Assembly (NCBI RefSeq): GCF_018863395.1
Contig: NZ_JAHKRR010000002.1
Span: forward strand, 62,001-126,000
Length of the DNA stretch: 64,000 bases
Reading direction: 5' to 3'
From: Sinomicrobium weinanense
GTDB taxonomy: Bacteria > Bacteroidota > Bacteroidia > Flavobacteriales > Flavobacteriaceae
Shown here: one piece after another, positions 16,640-24,725 of the stretch
Layout of the letters: each line of letters begins with the position of its first letter
How positions within the stretch are numbered: position 1 is the first letter of the stretch
Notes under the pieces: generated by a model
Databases searched by the model: none
What the model was told of the DNA's origin: nothing
Seen by the model: the letters and a program-made list of their open reading frames with translations, nothing else
Made by a program: the position numbers and the translations under genes

Positions 16640-17443
16640 ATGCATAAAAACATACTCAAACCGGACCTTAAATACATAAAAATAACACATTTTGTTATTT
16701 TTACAACAATTATAGTGTTTTTTTCCTGTAAAAATGAAAGTAGTGATTTCAGCGGAAATATTTCACGGATAGAAGGCAGGGAGATCAACATTAATGACAG
16801 CATCGCCGCAGACCAGTCCATAGACGACTTTGTACGCCCTTACCGCGAACATATAGACAAGGATCTAAGCACTCCCCTTGCATATAATCCGGAGACCCTG
16901 AACAAAACAGACGGAGAGCTAAACACAGCCATAGGCAACCTGATGGCCGATATTGTCATGGAACAATCAGCTCCCGTGTTCCGGAGCAGAAAAGAGAGCG
17001 AAATAGATGCCGTACTCCTTAATTTCGGAGGTATCCGGGCTATGATGCCCAAAGGGGATGTTACTGCAAGGACCGCCTATGAGGTAATGCCATTTGAAAA
17101 TGCTATTGTGGTCCTGGAACTTTCCGGCAAAAAGGTCAGGGAAATGATCGATTACCTGGTAAAAAGGAAAACCGCCCATCCCATAAGCGGCATCAAACTT
17201 TCCCTCAACAGCAACGGCGGCCTGAAAGAGGCACTTATCGGCGGAAAACAGATAGAGGATGGCAAAAATTATTTTATCGCCACATCTGACTACCTGATGA
17301 ACGGGGGCGACAATATGAACTTTTTCCTCAACCCGGTGAGCGTAACTCCCCTCGACTACCGTATCCGGAATGCCATGATCGATTATTTTACCCGAACCGA
17401 TACGATCCAGGCAGTCCGGGACGACCGTTTTGTGATGGAATAA
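16640..17443 (+). CDS. 5'-nucleotidase C-terminal domain lipoprotein, without the metallophosphatase half
   Basis: A 267-residue predicted lipoprotein (signal FVIFTTIIVFFSC, Cys about 30). The rest is the 5'-nucleotidase C-terminal domain that binds the nucleotide in UDP-sugar hydrolase/5'-nucleotidases: NLMADIVMEQSAPVF, LNFGGIRAMMPKGD, MPFENAIVVLELSGKKV and TSDYLMNGGDNMNFF. The N-terminal dinuclear-metal phosphatase domain is missing. In related flavobacteria, to my knowledge, that domain is often encoded in the next gene, but the downstream gene here is unrelated. It is probably exported; a nucleotide or sugar-nucleotide binding role is an inference. Catalytic activity alone is unlikely. 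Confidence 0.85.
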   Translation: MHKNILKPDLKYIKITHFVIFTTIIVFFSCKNESSDFSGNISRIEGREININDSIAADQSIDDFVRPYREHIDKDLSTPLAYNPETLNKTDGELNTAIGNLMADIVMEQSAPVFRSRKESEIDAVLLNFGGIRAMMPKGDVTARTAYEVMPFENAIVVLELSGKKVREMIDYLVKRKTAHPISGIKLSLNSNGGLKEALIGGKQIEDGKNYFIATSDYLMNGGDNMNFFLNPVSVTPLDYRIRNAMIDYFTRTDTIQAVRDDRFVME

Positions 17444-17577
17444 ACCGGTTATTCCTTTTATTCATAACAATTATTGCACGTTATACGTTATTATAAGGGT
17501 TTTCAGTTGCGAGTTGCCAGTTTTAATTCGTCTTACATGTATTAACAACAACTGGTAACCGGTAAAAAACACAAACC

Positions 17578-18096
17578 ATGACCTCGACATTAGACTTACT
17601 CTTCTACTGCATTCCGGCCCTGATCACCGGGTTGATCGCTTATTATTTTTTCGTTCAATTTATCAAAAACGAGGATGCCCGCCGCCGTTTTCTCCTGCAT
17701 AAGGACCACCAGAAGCACACTACGCCTATACGCCTGCAGGCCTACGAACGCATGGTACTCTTCCTGGAACGCATTGCTCCTTCCAAACTGCTTTTACGGG
17801 TGGCTCCCAACAGCACGGATAAAGAAAGCTATGAATCCATGCTTATCAAAAGTATAGAGGAGGAATACGACCACAATCTCTCTCAACAGATATATATGAG
17901 CGACAAATGCTGGAATGTGATCAAAACTGCTAAAAACACCACCATACAACTCATCCGGAAGACGGCCATGAGCGATAAGACCGATTCGGCCGACAAACTG
18001 CGGGAAACCATTCTCAACGAACTACTCGACAAAGCCCCGCCTTCCAGCACGGCCCTGGCGTATATTAAAAAAGAGGTCAATGACTTGTTGAATTGA
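17578..18096 (+). CDS. Conserved membrane-anchored protein of unknown function
   Basis: A 172-residue protein I cannot assign with confidence; it resembles small Bacteroidota-only families (possibly DUF7935). Residues about 6-28 form one transmembrane helix (LLFYCIPALITGLIAYYFFV) at the N-terminus. The rest is a soluble, charged, mainly helical domain, including HTTPIRLQAYERMVLFLERIAPSKLLLRV and SIEEEYDHNLSQQIYMSDKCWNVIKTAKNTTIQLI. It ends NDLLN. The topology suggests a cytoplasmic domain tethered to the inner membrane. It follows the nucleotidase-domain gene by 134 bases and is followed by a repeat-rich gap and then the RNase P RNA. Confidence 0.7.
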   Translation: MTSTLDLLFYCIPALITGLIAYYFFVQFIKNEDARRRFLLHKDHQKHTTPIRLQAYERMVLFLERIAPSKLLLRVAPNSTDKESYESMLIKSIEEEYDHNLSQQIYMSDKCWNVIKTAKNTTIQLIRKTAMSDKTDSADKLRETILNELLDKAPPSSTALAYIKKEVNDLLN

Positions 18097-18111
18097 AGGT
18101 GACAGGTTCCG

Positions 18112-18153
18112 GGTTTTGATCCCTGAGCAGAGCCGAAGGGCAGGTTCAAAGTT
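18112..18153 (+). repeat. Dispersed 42-bp repeat, copy 1
   Basis: Matches 33804-33845 at 39 of 42 positions by eye, in the same orientation. It contains GATCCCTGAGCAG and AAGGGCAGGTT. Each copy lies within about 30 bases of the preceding gene's stop codon. Confidence 0.75.
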
Positions 18154-18531
18154 CCAGGTTTCAGGTTGAAGGTTTCAGGTTGTTTACGTTTTATAGTCCG
18201 GAGCTTATGTTTTTCTGTTTTTAGTGAACGTTCTTTTAACTTCGGTATACATTTTTGTATTTACTCTATACGTTGTCTAATAAGGGAATAATATACTTTT
18301 ATCCACAGTTTACGTCCCATCAGTTACAATTTGTATTTTTTCCTTTTTGGTTTATATTCGGGCATTTACATTTAACATTTTTTAATCAGCAGTTTACATT
18401 CTCAGATCTGCAATCTACATTTTTCTTGCCATAATCTGCATTCTACCTCTGAACACCTACCTTTTACAGAACACTTTAAACTTCTAACCTGAAACCTGAA
18501 ACTTTACCACCTTAGTTAGTTAAAATGTTCG

Positions 18532-18539
18532 TACTTTTA
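18532..18539 (+). promoter_or_regulatory. Candidate -7 element for the RNase P RNA
   Basis: TACTTTTA differs from TAnnTTTG at the last base only. It ends 4 bases before the start of the P1 stem, which is about where transcription should begin. Confidence 0.4.
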
Positions 18540-18543
18540 CCCC

Positions 18544-18853
18544 GCAGGCCATCTTATCGCGCCCCGGTCTCTTTCCGGGGTGAGGAAAGTCCGGACACCA
18601 CAGCGCAGCGTAGCGGGTAACACCCGCCCTTCGCCAAGGCGGAGAGGACCAGTGCAACAGAAAGGATGTACAGGTAATGCTGTAGTGAAATCAGGTAAAC
18701 TCTACGCGGTGCAACGCCATGTAAACCGGCATTTGAGGGTTGCGCGCCCGACTCGCTCACAGCGGATGCCGGAGGGTAGGCGGTTAGAGATGCCGGGCAA
18801 CCGGTATCCCAGATAAATGATAAGACTCGACAGAATCCGGCTTACAGGCCTGC
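18544..18853 (+). ncRNA. rnpB: RNase P RNA component
   Basis: The bacterial class A RNase P RNA, which cleaves the 5' leaders of pre-tRNAs. The universally conserved blocks are present: GAGGAAAGTCCGGACACC with GCGCAG just after it (18581-18607), the CAGAAAGGATG and AAGGGTG-like core, and the 3' block AGATAAATGATAAGACTCGA with CAGAATCCGGCTTACAG (18811-18847). The ends are set by the P1 stem: GCAGGCC at 18544-18550 pairs with GGCCTGC at 18847-18853. A T-run follows immediately (18853-18860). The total length of about 310 bases is compact but normal for Bacteroidota. The strand is plus, from the order of these blocks. Confidence 0.95.
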
Positions 18854-18860
18854 TTTTTTT
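18847..18860 (+). terminator. RNase P RNA 3' end and T-run
   Basis: The 3' strand of P1 is followed directly by eight T residues, so the P1 helix itself may serve as the terminator hairpin. Confidence 0.55.
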
Positions 18861-18918
18861 AGAAAGTGAGAGGGTGAGAAAGTGAGAGTAGGTCAAAATT
18901 CTCACCCTCTCACTTTCT
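18861..18918. repeat. 20-bp perfect inverted repeat between rnpB and cysM
   Basis: Arms 18861-18880 and 18899-18918 are exact reverse complements, with an 18-base loop. They are made of the words AGTGAGAG and GGTGAGAA. The repeat lies 5 bases from the cysM stop and 7 bases after the rnpB T-run. It could terminate cysM transcription and shield the two convergent units. Confidence 0.75.
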
Positions 18919-18923
18919 CACTT

Positions 18924-19811
18924 TTACACCTCAAACAAGTCGGAAGACAGGTACCGGTCGCCACGGTCGCAGATAATGGCTACGATCACTCCTTTATCCA
19001 GAGTATCCGCCAGTTTCAGGGCGGCGCAGACAGCTCCTCCGCTGCTCATCCCGGCAAATATGCCTTCTTCCCGGGCCAGGCGCCTGGCCATGTCTGCAGC
19101 TTCGGCCTCACTCACTTCTATGATCTCATCTACCTTGGCGGGGTTGAATATTTTGGGAAGGTACTCCTCGGGCCATTTCCTTATCCCGGGAATACTGGAA
19201 TCATCCGTTGGCTGCACTCCCACAATACGGACATCCGGGTTCTTTTCTTTCAGGTAGGTCGATGTCCCCATGATCGTCCCCGTGGTCCCCATGGCCGAAA
19301 CAAAATGGGTGATCTTTCCTTCGGTGTCCCTCCATATTTCCGGTCCCGTAGTCTTGTAATGCGCTTTCCAGTTATCTTCGTTGCCAAACTGATTGAACAT
19401 CACATAGCCTTCTTCCCGGACCTTTTTCTCCGCATAATCCCTTGCCCCTTCTATACCAATATCCGAGGGCGTGAGGGTTACTTTGGCTCCATAGGCCCGC
19501 ATGGTCTGCACCCTTTCTTTTGTGGAATTTTCGGGCATGACCAGTTCGATGTTCAGCTTAAACAGCCCTGCTATCATGGCCAAGGCAATACCGGTGTTGC
19601 CACTTGTAGCCTCGATAAGCCTGGTTTCCGGGGATATCTCCTTTCGTTCCAGGGCACTTTTTATCATGTTATAGGCCGCCCGGTCCTTTACACTGCCTCC
19701 CGGATTATCGCCTTCCAGCTTCAGCAAAAGGGTGATGTTCTTGTTTTTTACCAGGGTGGTGGCTGCCACCAAAGGAGTGTTTCCTATATTGTCGAGTAAG
19801 GTTTTGTACAT
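18924..19811 (-). CDS. cysM: Cysteine synthase CysM
   Basis: A 295-residue PLP enzyme forming cysteine from O-acetylserine and sulfide (or thiosulfate in the CysM branch). PLP Lys42 is in NPGGSVKDRAA. The substrate loop is EATSGNTGIALAM and the phosphate-binding glycine loop is SAMGTTGTIMGTSTYL. Residues such as the GMSSGGAV block (about 255-262) complete the fold. An in-frame ATG 13 codons upstream (19850) is possible. I prefer 19811 because MYKTLLDNIGNTPLV matches the usual N-terminus. A -7 element lies at 19904-19911. It stands alone, convergent with rnpB. Confidence 0.93.
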   Translation of the reverse strand: MYKTLLDNIGNTPLVAATTLVKNKNITLLLKLEGDNPGGSVKDRAAYNMIKSALERKEISPETRLIEATSGNTGIALAMIAGLFKLNIELVMPENSTKERVQTMRAYGAKVTLTPSDIGIEGARDYAEKKVREEGYVMFNQFGNEDNWKAHYKTTGPEIWRDTEGKITHFVSAMGTTGTIMGTSTYLKEKNPDVRIVGVQPTDDSSIPGIRKWPEEYLPKIFNPAKVDEIIEVSEAEAADMARRLAREEGIFAGMSSGGAVCAALKLADTLDKGVIVAIICDRGDRYLSSDLFEV

Positions 19812-19903
19812 GTCTTTCGGGTTTGATCTGTTATTCCCTTCTTTTCCCATAGAGTATCTGGAAAAATAGGTTCGGAAATCCGCGAAACGGAATTTTTATC
19901 CAA

Positions 19904-19911
19904 CAAAAGTA
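19904..19911 (-). promoter_or_regulatory. Candidate -7 promoter element for cysM
   Basis: Reads TACTTTTG on the minus strand, about 93 bases upstream of the preferred start (54 bases from the alternative start). Confidence 0.45.
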
Positions 19912-20021
19912 CCATTATTTTCCTGAAAAAGTTTCGTAGTTTTTAGCTGGGCAATATTTATGGTAACTTATAATATCTCCCTATCCGCATCTCACCTTCT
20001 CACTTTCTCCCCCTCTCACAT

Positions 20022-20429
20022 TCAAAAAGAGAGCTCCCTGTTACCATCCGGCTGTTCAGTAATATAAATATGCACTGCTTCTTCCGGCAGCAGGCCTTCG
20101 ATCTTTTCGGGCCACTCCACAAAGATCCAGGTATCGGCATACAGGTAATCTTCAATACCGATGTCCAGCGCTTCAGTTTCATCTTTTATACGATAAAAAT
20201 CAAAGTGATAAACGGCGCAGCCATTATCTCCTACATATTCATTGACCAGGCCAAAAGTGGGACTGCTGGTCATATCGCGCACTCCTAACTGCTGCGCCAG
20301 GGATTTGATGAGGGTGGTCTTTCCTGCACCCATCACACCGTGGAACAACAGGGTCTTGTCCGGCACCTCGTCCAGGAGCTGCCGGGCCACTGCATCGATC
20401 TCAGCCAGGGTATAGCTAATTTTCTTCAT
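20022..20429 (-). CDS. tsaE: tRNA threonylcarbamoyladenosine biosynthesis ATPase TsaE
   Basis: A 135-residue P-loop ATPase that works with TsaB and TsaD to make t6A37 in ANN-decoding tRNAs. The Walker A motif GVMGAGKTTL is at about 31-40. The family block TSSPTFGLVNEY follows, then YHFDFYRIKDETEALDIGIEDYL and the WPEKIEGLLPE signature. Length is normal. It begins 10 bases after the porX stop on the same strand, so the two probably share a transcript; this adjacency is typical in flavobacteria. Confidence 0.94.
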   Translation of the reverse strand: MKKISYTLAEIDAVARQLLDEVPDKTLLFHGVMGAGKTTLIKSLAQQLGVRDMTSSPTFGLVNEYVGDNGCAVYHFDFYRIKDETEALDIGIEDYLYADTWIFVEWPEKIEGLLPEEAVHIYITEQPDGNRELSF

Positions 20430-20439
20430 TCAGCATTAA

Positions 20440-21987
20440 TTACTTGGGTTCCATCACTACAAAAGGTATAACCATCTCTTCGAGCGATATCCCTCCGTGC
20501 TGGTATGTATTCCGGTAATAGCTCACATAGTGGTTGTAATTGTTGGGATATGCAAAGAAGAGGTCTTCCTTGGCAAAAATAAAGGAACTGCTCATATTGA
20601 TGGACGGCAGGTGTGCATCCTTCGGCTTTTTTACGGCAAAGACATCCTTGTTGTTATAAGAGAGGCTCCTCCCCGTCTTATAACGCAGGTTAAGGCTGGT
20701 CTCCTTGTCCCCTATCACTTTAGATGGGTTCTTAACATTTATCGTACCGTGGTCTGTGGTAAGGAGCAGTTTAAAGCCGAGCCGCTGCGACTGCTGTATG
20801 ATCTCCAGCAGGGGCGAGTTCTTGAACCAGCTTTGGGTCAGGGAGCGATAGGCTTTGTCGTTCGAAGCCAGCTCCTTGATCACTTCCATTTCCGTCTTGG
20901 AATGAGAAAGGATATCCACAAAATTATACACCACCACCGTAAGGTCGTTGTCTTTTTGTGATTTGAAATTCTGCACCAGTTGCCTGCCTGCTTTTAAGCT
21001 GGATATCTTGTGATATTCCCACTTGATATTCAATCCCAGGCGGCGTATCTGCTCGTTCAGGAAATCGGCTTCGTGCAGGTTCTTACCGCCCTCGTCCGTG
21101 TCGTTCTTCCACAACTTCGGGTACAGCTTTTCCATTTCCGCAGGCATCAGTCCGGAAAAAATAGCATTCCGGGCATATTGTGTGGCCGTGGGAAGGATGC
21201 TGAAATAGGGTGTTTCGCTTTTTGTCTTGTAATGTACATTAGTAGCATCCTCTATGGCTTTCCATTGGTCGTATCTCAGGTTGTCTATGACCACGAGCAG
21301 CGTCGGAATATCTTTTTGCAGTTCGGGCACCACCAGTTCCCGGAATAAAGTATGTGACATCACAGGACCGGCATCGTCCGAAAACCAGTCCGGGTAATTT
21401 TTTTCGATAAATTTGCCAAACTGGGTATTGGCTTCCGTTTTCTGCGACTCCAGGATCTCCACCATCCCGATATCTTCAATATTCTCGAGTTCCAGCTCCC
21501 AATATATCAATCTCCTGTACAGGTCTGCCCAGTCTTCAAAAGAATTGACCATAGCCATGTCCATCGCTATTTTCCGGAATTCCTGCTGGTAATTGGCCGT
21601 AGTCTTTTCTGACACCAACCGCGAATGGTCCAGGTTTTTCTTCAGCGAAAGTAATATCTGGTTCGGGTTAACGGGTTTTATAAGGTAATCGGCGATCTTG
21701 GAGCCAATGGCCTCCTCCATGAGGTATTCCTCCTCGCTCTTGGTGATCATCACCACGGGAAGGTTGGGCCGCTTTGCTTTGATCTCTGTCAGGGTTTCCA
21801 GACCGGTGAGCCCGGGCATGTTTTCGTCCAGGAAAACAATGTCGTAATTGTTGCTGTCAATATCTTCCAGGGCGTCTGCCCCACTCTGGCAGGTCGATAT
21901 AGCGTAATTCTTGTTTTCCAGAAAAAGAATGTGCGGTTTCAGCAAATCGATCTCATCGTCTACCCACAGTATTTTTATGTTGCTCAT
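20440..21987 (-). CDS. porX: PorX, response regulator with PglZ/alkaline-phosphatase-like output domain
   Basis: A 515-residue two-domain regulator. The N-terminal receiver domain (1-about 120) carries the acidic pair WVDDE, the phospho-acceptor Asp54 in FLDENMPG and Lys in MITKSEEEY. The C-terminal part belongs to the PglZ/alkaline phosphatase superfamily, with VVIDNLRYDQWKAIE and the metal-ligand block LLLTTDHGTINVKNPSK. In Porphyromonas and Flavobacterium, PorX acts with PorY and a sigma factor to control type IX secretion genes, and its effector domain hydrolyses cyclic oligonucleotides. Its presence implies a type IX system elsewhere in the genome. Upstream are two -7-like elements at 22106-22113 and 22148-22155. 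Confidence 0.95.
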   Translation of the reverse strand: MSNIKILWVDDEIDLLKPHILFLENKNYAISTCQSGADALEDIDSNNYDIVFLDENMPGLTGLETLTEIKAKRPNLPVVMITKSEEEYLMEEAIGSKIADYLIKPVNPNQILLSLKKNLDHSRLVSEKTTANYQQEFRKIAMDMAMVNSFEDWADLYRRLIYWELELENIEDIGMVEILESQKTEANTQFGKFIEKNYPDWFSDDAGPVMSHTLFRELVVPELQKDIPTLLVVIDNLRYDQWKAIEDATNVHYKTKSETPYFSILPTATQYARNAIFSGLMPAEMEKLYPKLWKNDTDEGGKNLHEADFLNEQIRRLGLNIKWEYHKISSLKAGRQLVQNFKSQKDNDLTVVVYNFVDILSHSKTEMEVIKELASNDKAYRSLTQSWFKNSPLLEIIQQSQRLGFKLLLTTDHGTINVKNPSKVIGDKETSLNLRYKTGRSLSYNNKDVFAVKKPKDAHLPSINMSSSFIFAKEDLFFAYPNNYNHYVSYYRNTYQHGGISLEEMVIPFVVMEPK

Positions 21988-22105
21988 ATCCGTATATTTG
22001 TATTTTGCATTAATTCATTCCTCAATTCATGTTAAGACGGGGAAATGATCTCTGGTTGCCGGGTCTTTCGCCGGACTCAGGACGGGCTAAGGCCGAAGCA
22101 CGGGC

Positions 22106-22155
22106 CAAAAATAAACATATAAAAGCCCATAACGGGCATTTAACAGGCAAAGATA
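22106..22155 (-). promoter_or_regulatory. Candidate -7 elements for porX-tsaE
   Basis: 22106-22113 reads TATTTTTG and 22148-22155 reads TATCTTTG on the minus strand, 119 and 161 bases upstream of the porX ATG. Neither is verified. Confidence 0.4.
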
Positions 22156-22210
22156 ATTACTAACTGATATACAATCGTGCAAAACTCAAAGTTTACGAAA
22201 TTCTATATAG

Positions 22211-23437
22211 ATGAATCATACTAACAAGCTCAAAATATTTAACGATCCAATTTACGGATTTATTACCATACCCAACACCCTTGTCTTTGACCTTATCGAA
22301 CACAAATATTTTCAACGACTGCGGAGAATTTCGCAAATGGGGCTTTCCTACCTGGTGTACCCGGGAGCGCACCACACCCGTTTTCACCACGCCCTGGGTT
22401 GTATGCACCTTATGCAAAAAGCAGTACAAACCCTTCGTTTTAAGAAGGTTGACATTTCTGAAGAGGAAGAAGAGGCCCTGCTCATTGCCATTTTATTGCA
22501 CGACATAGGTCACGGTCCTTTCTCCCATGCCATGGAACACAGTATTGTGAGCGGGGTAAGCCACGAGCAGATATCCCTGCTTTTTATGGAAGAGCTGAAC
22601 CGTACATTTAACGGAAGTTTAACGCTTGCTATCCAGATGTTCCGGGGCGAATATCATCGGAAATTCATGCACCAGCTCATTTCGAGCCAGTTCGATATTG
22701 ACCGTACCGACTACCTGAAAAGAGACAGCTTTTATACCGGGGTAGCCGAAGGCAATATCAATTCTGAAAGGCTGATAACCATGCTCAACGTAGTAGACAA
22801 CGAACTGGCCATAGAGGAAAAAGGCATCTATTCCGTAGAAAAATTCCTGGTAGCCCGGCGGCTGATGTACTGGCAGGCCTACCTCCACAAAACGGGACTT
22901 GCGGCAGAACAACTTCTCATACGGGTGCTGAAGCGGGCCAAGGAACTGGTATCGGAAGGCACTGACCTGAAAGCTAGCAGCGCACTGGAATACTTCCTGA
23001 AAAACAAAGTGGAAATACAGGATTTCAACGCTTCCGTACTCGATATTTTTTCAAGGCTGGACGACTACGACATCATATCGGCCATGAAGGAATGGCAGTT
23101 CCATGAGGACTTTGTACTCTCTAATCTGTGCGCCATGCTGCTGAACCGCGACCTGCTGAAGATAAAGTTCAGGAAAAAGCCTTTTTCGGACAAAAAATTA
23201 AAGAAACACACAGACCTTTTTATCGAAAAACACAGTGTTCCGGATGAAGTGGCCCGTTATTTCGTATTTACGGGCGAAGTGGAGAACCTCGCTTACAGCA
23301 CAGACAAGGAAAACATCCATATCCTTATGAAAACAGGAAAGAAATCGGATGTGGTAAAGGCTTCGGACCTGCTTAATATAAAAGCGTTGTCTAAACTGGT
23401 AACCAAATATTATATCTGCTATCCGAAACAAAGTTAG
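22211..23437 (+). CDS. HD domain-containing phosphohydrolase (dNTPase-like)
   Basis: A 408-residue metal-dependent phosphohydrolase. HD-superfamily ligands are visible: TRFHHALG (about 56-63), LLHDIGHGPFSH (His97-Asp98) and FDIDRTDYLKRD (about 160-170). The N-terminal block IKIFNDPIYGFITIP with YFQRLRRISQMG is typical of the SAMHD1/YpgQ-like group, whose members hydrolyse dNTPs. It sits immediately upstream of lpxD, a conserved flavobacterial position. The true substrate is not known; a nucleotide triphosphohydrolase role is inferred from family. Confidence 0.9.
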   Translation: MNHTNKLKIFNDPIYGFITIPNTLVFDLIEHKYFQRLRRISQMGLSYLVYPGAHHTRFHHALGCMHLMQKAVQTLRFKKVDISEEEEEALLIAILLHDIGHGPFSHAMEHSIVSGVSHEQISLLFMEELNRTFNGSLTLAIQMFRGEYHRKFMHQLISSQFDIDRTDYLKRDSFYTGVAEGNINSERLITMLNVVDNELAIEEKGIYSVEKFLVARRLMYWQAYLHKTGLAAEQLLIRVLKRAKELVSEGTDLKASSALEYFLKNKVEIQDFNASVLDIFSRLDDYDIISAMKEWQFHEDFVLSNLCAMLLNRDLLKIKFRKKPFSDKKLKKHTDLFIEKHSVPDEVARYFVFTGEVENLAYSTDKENIHILMKTGKKSDVVKASDLLNIKALSKLVTKYYICYPKQS

Positions 23438-23606
23438 AGGTTGGAGGTACGAGATACGAAGTACAAAGTACAAAGTATAAAGTACCTGGTTAGGGTTACA
23501 GGTGGGGTGTGATAAGAAGTACGAAGTTTGTTTATGGCAAAGCCCAGTTAAACGAACATTACTTATTAATTTACAGTATTTTACCTCAGAAAAACACTAT
23601 CAATTC

Positions 23607-23653
23607 AAACCTGAAACCTGAAACTTGAAACCTGAAACCTGAAACCTGAAACC
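23607..23653 (+). repeat. 7-bp tandem repeat (AAACCTG), about 6.7 units
   Basis: Seven consecutive units of AAACCTG, the third being AAACTTG and the last partial, end 43 bases before the lpxD start. A second heptad family (ACGAAGT/ACAAAGT) occupies about 23450-23485 after the HD stop, so the gap is repeat at both ends. Confidence 0.85.
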
Positions 23654-23683
23654 ATAAACCACACACAATAAACCGAAATTTTA

Positions 23684-23691
23684 TACTTTTG
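23684..23691 (+). promoter_or_regulatory. -7 promoter element for the lpx operon
   Basis: TACTTTTG matches the consensus and ends only 5 bases before the lpxD ATG. Transcription would start at or near the first codon, so the mRNA would be leaderless or nearly so. Confidence 0.55.
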
Positions 23692-23696
23692 CAGGA

Positions 23697-24725
23697 ATGA
23701 AATTTACAGCAAGTCAAATAGCGGGCATACTGGAAGGGGACATTATAGGAGACCCCGATGTGGAAGTCTCCAATCTGGCCAAGATAGAAGAAGGCGCTGA
23801 GGGCGACCTCACTTTCCTTGCCAACCCCAAGTACAAACCTTATATCTATACCACCAGGGCTTCCATTACTATTGTAAACAAAGATTTTGAAGCGGAATCT
23901 GACCTCTTCACCACACTTATAAAAGTAGAAGATGCCTATAAATCGTTTTCCAAATTACTGGAATACTACAACCAGGTAAAGATGAACAAAACGGGAATAG
24001 AACAACCTTCCTTTATTTCCGATTCCGCCAGTTATGGCGAAAACATCTACCTGGGCGCTTTTTCCTATATCGGGGAAAACGTTCGTATAGGCAACAATTG
24101 CAAAATTTACCCTAATGCCTACATCGGCGACAATGTTTCCATAGGAGACAATGTTGTGGTGTTTGCAGGGGCCAAGATCTATTCGGAGACCGTCATAGGC
24201 CATCACTGTATTATCCATGGTGGAGTTATTATAGGTGCAGATGGGTTTGGTTTTGCCCCGGAGGAGAACGGCACGTATTCCAAGGTGCCTCAAACCGGGA
24301 ATGTTATCCTGGAAGACTATGTCGATGTAGGAGCAGGTACTACCATAGACAGGGCCACCCTGGGTTCTACCATTATAAGGAAGGGTGTTAAACTGGACAA
24401 TCAGATCCAGATCGCCCACAATGTGGAAATAGGAGAAAATACCGTAATAGCCGCTCAGACCGGTATTGCAGGATCGACCAAAATTGGTAAGAACTGCATC
24501 ATCGGGGGGCAGGTAGGCATAGTTGGGCACATCACCATAGGAAACCGGGTAAAAGTACAGGCTCAATCCGGAATAGGCCGGAATATTGAGGATGATGAAG
24601 TACTGCAGGGGTCTCCGGCTATAAGTTATGGAGATTTCAATAAATCATACGTACATTTTAAAAATCTGCCCAAATTAGTACAAACCATTCACCAATTAGA
24701 TAAAAAACGGAACGACAATGAGTAG
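23697..24725 (+). CDS. lpxD: UDP-3-O-(3-hydroxyacyl)glucosamine N-acyltransferase
   Basis: A 342-residue lipid A enzyme that transfers a 3-hydroxyacyl chain from ACP to UDP-3-O-acylglucosamine. The N-terminal uridine-binding domain (1-100) includes [11 protein letters not shown]. The left-handed beta-helix of hexapeptide repeats runs from about 105 to 305, with the catalytic His241 in [16 protein letters not shown]-terminal helix follows ([17 protein letters not shown]). Its last 8 bases overlap lpxC/fabZ, so the two are translationally coupled. It is first of the lpxD-lpxC/fabZ-lpxA-efp-lpxD2 series. Confidence 0.96.
   Translation: MKFTASQIAGILEGDIIGDPDVEVSNLAKIEEGAEGDLTFLANPKYKPYIYTTRASITIVNKDFEAESDLFTTLIKVEDAYKSFSKLLEYYNQVKMNKTGIEQPSFISDSASYGENIYLGAFSYIGENVRIGNNCKIYPNAYIGDNVSIGDNVVVFAGAKIYSETVIGHHCIIHGGVIIGADGFGFAPEENGTYSKVPQTGNVILEDYVDVGAGTTIDRATLGSTIIRKGVKLDNQIQIAHNVEIGENTVIAAQTGIAGSTKIGKNCIIGGQVGIVGHITIGNRVKVQAQSGIGRNIEDDEVLQGSPAISYGDFNKSYVHFKNLPKLVQTIHQLDKKRNDNE

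Larger units (their letters stand above)
18097..18543. other. 447-bp intergenic region of inverted heptad repeats
   Basis: No gene. The left end has words of the GTTTCAGG type (18154-18181). The right end has the reverse-complement type, AACCTGAAAC (about 18486-18501). The middle is built of words like TACATTCT, TCTGCA and TTTACATTT. A 42-bp segment at 18112-18153 recurs near 33804. Confidence 0.65.

Noticed and set aside
18882-19799. 305-codon open frame on the plus strand
   Set aside because: Antisense to cysM, which carries all the PLP-enzyme motifs; the plus-strand product shows no family pattern.
23607-23653. Possible CRISPR array
   Set aside because: The repeat is a continuous 7-bp tandem without spacers; no cas genes nearby.
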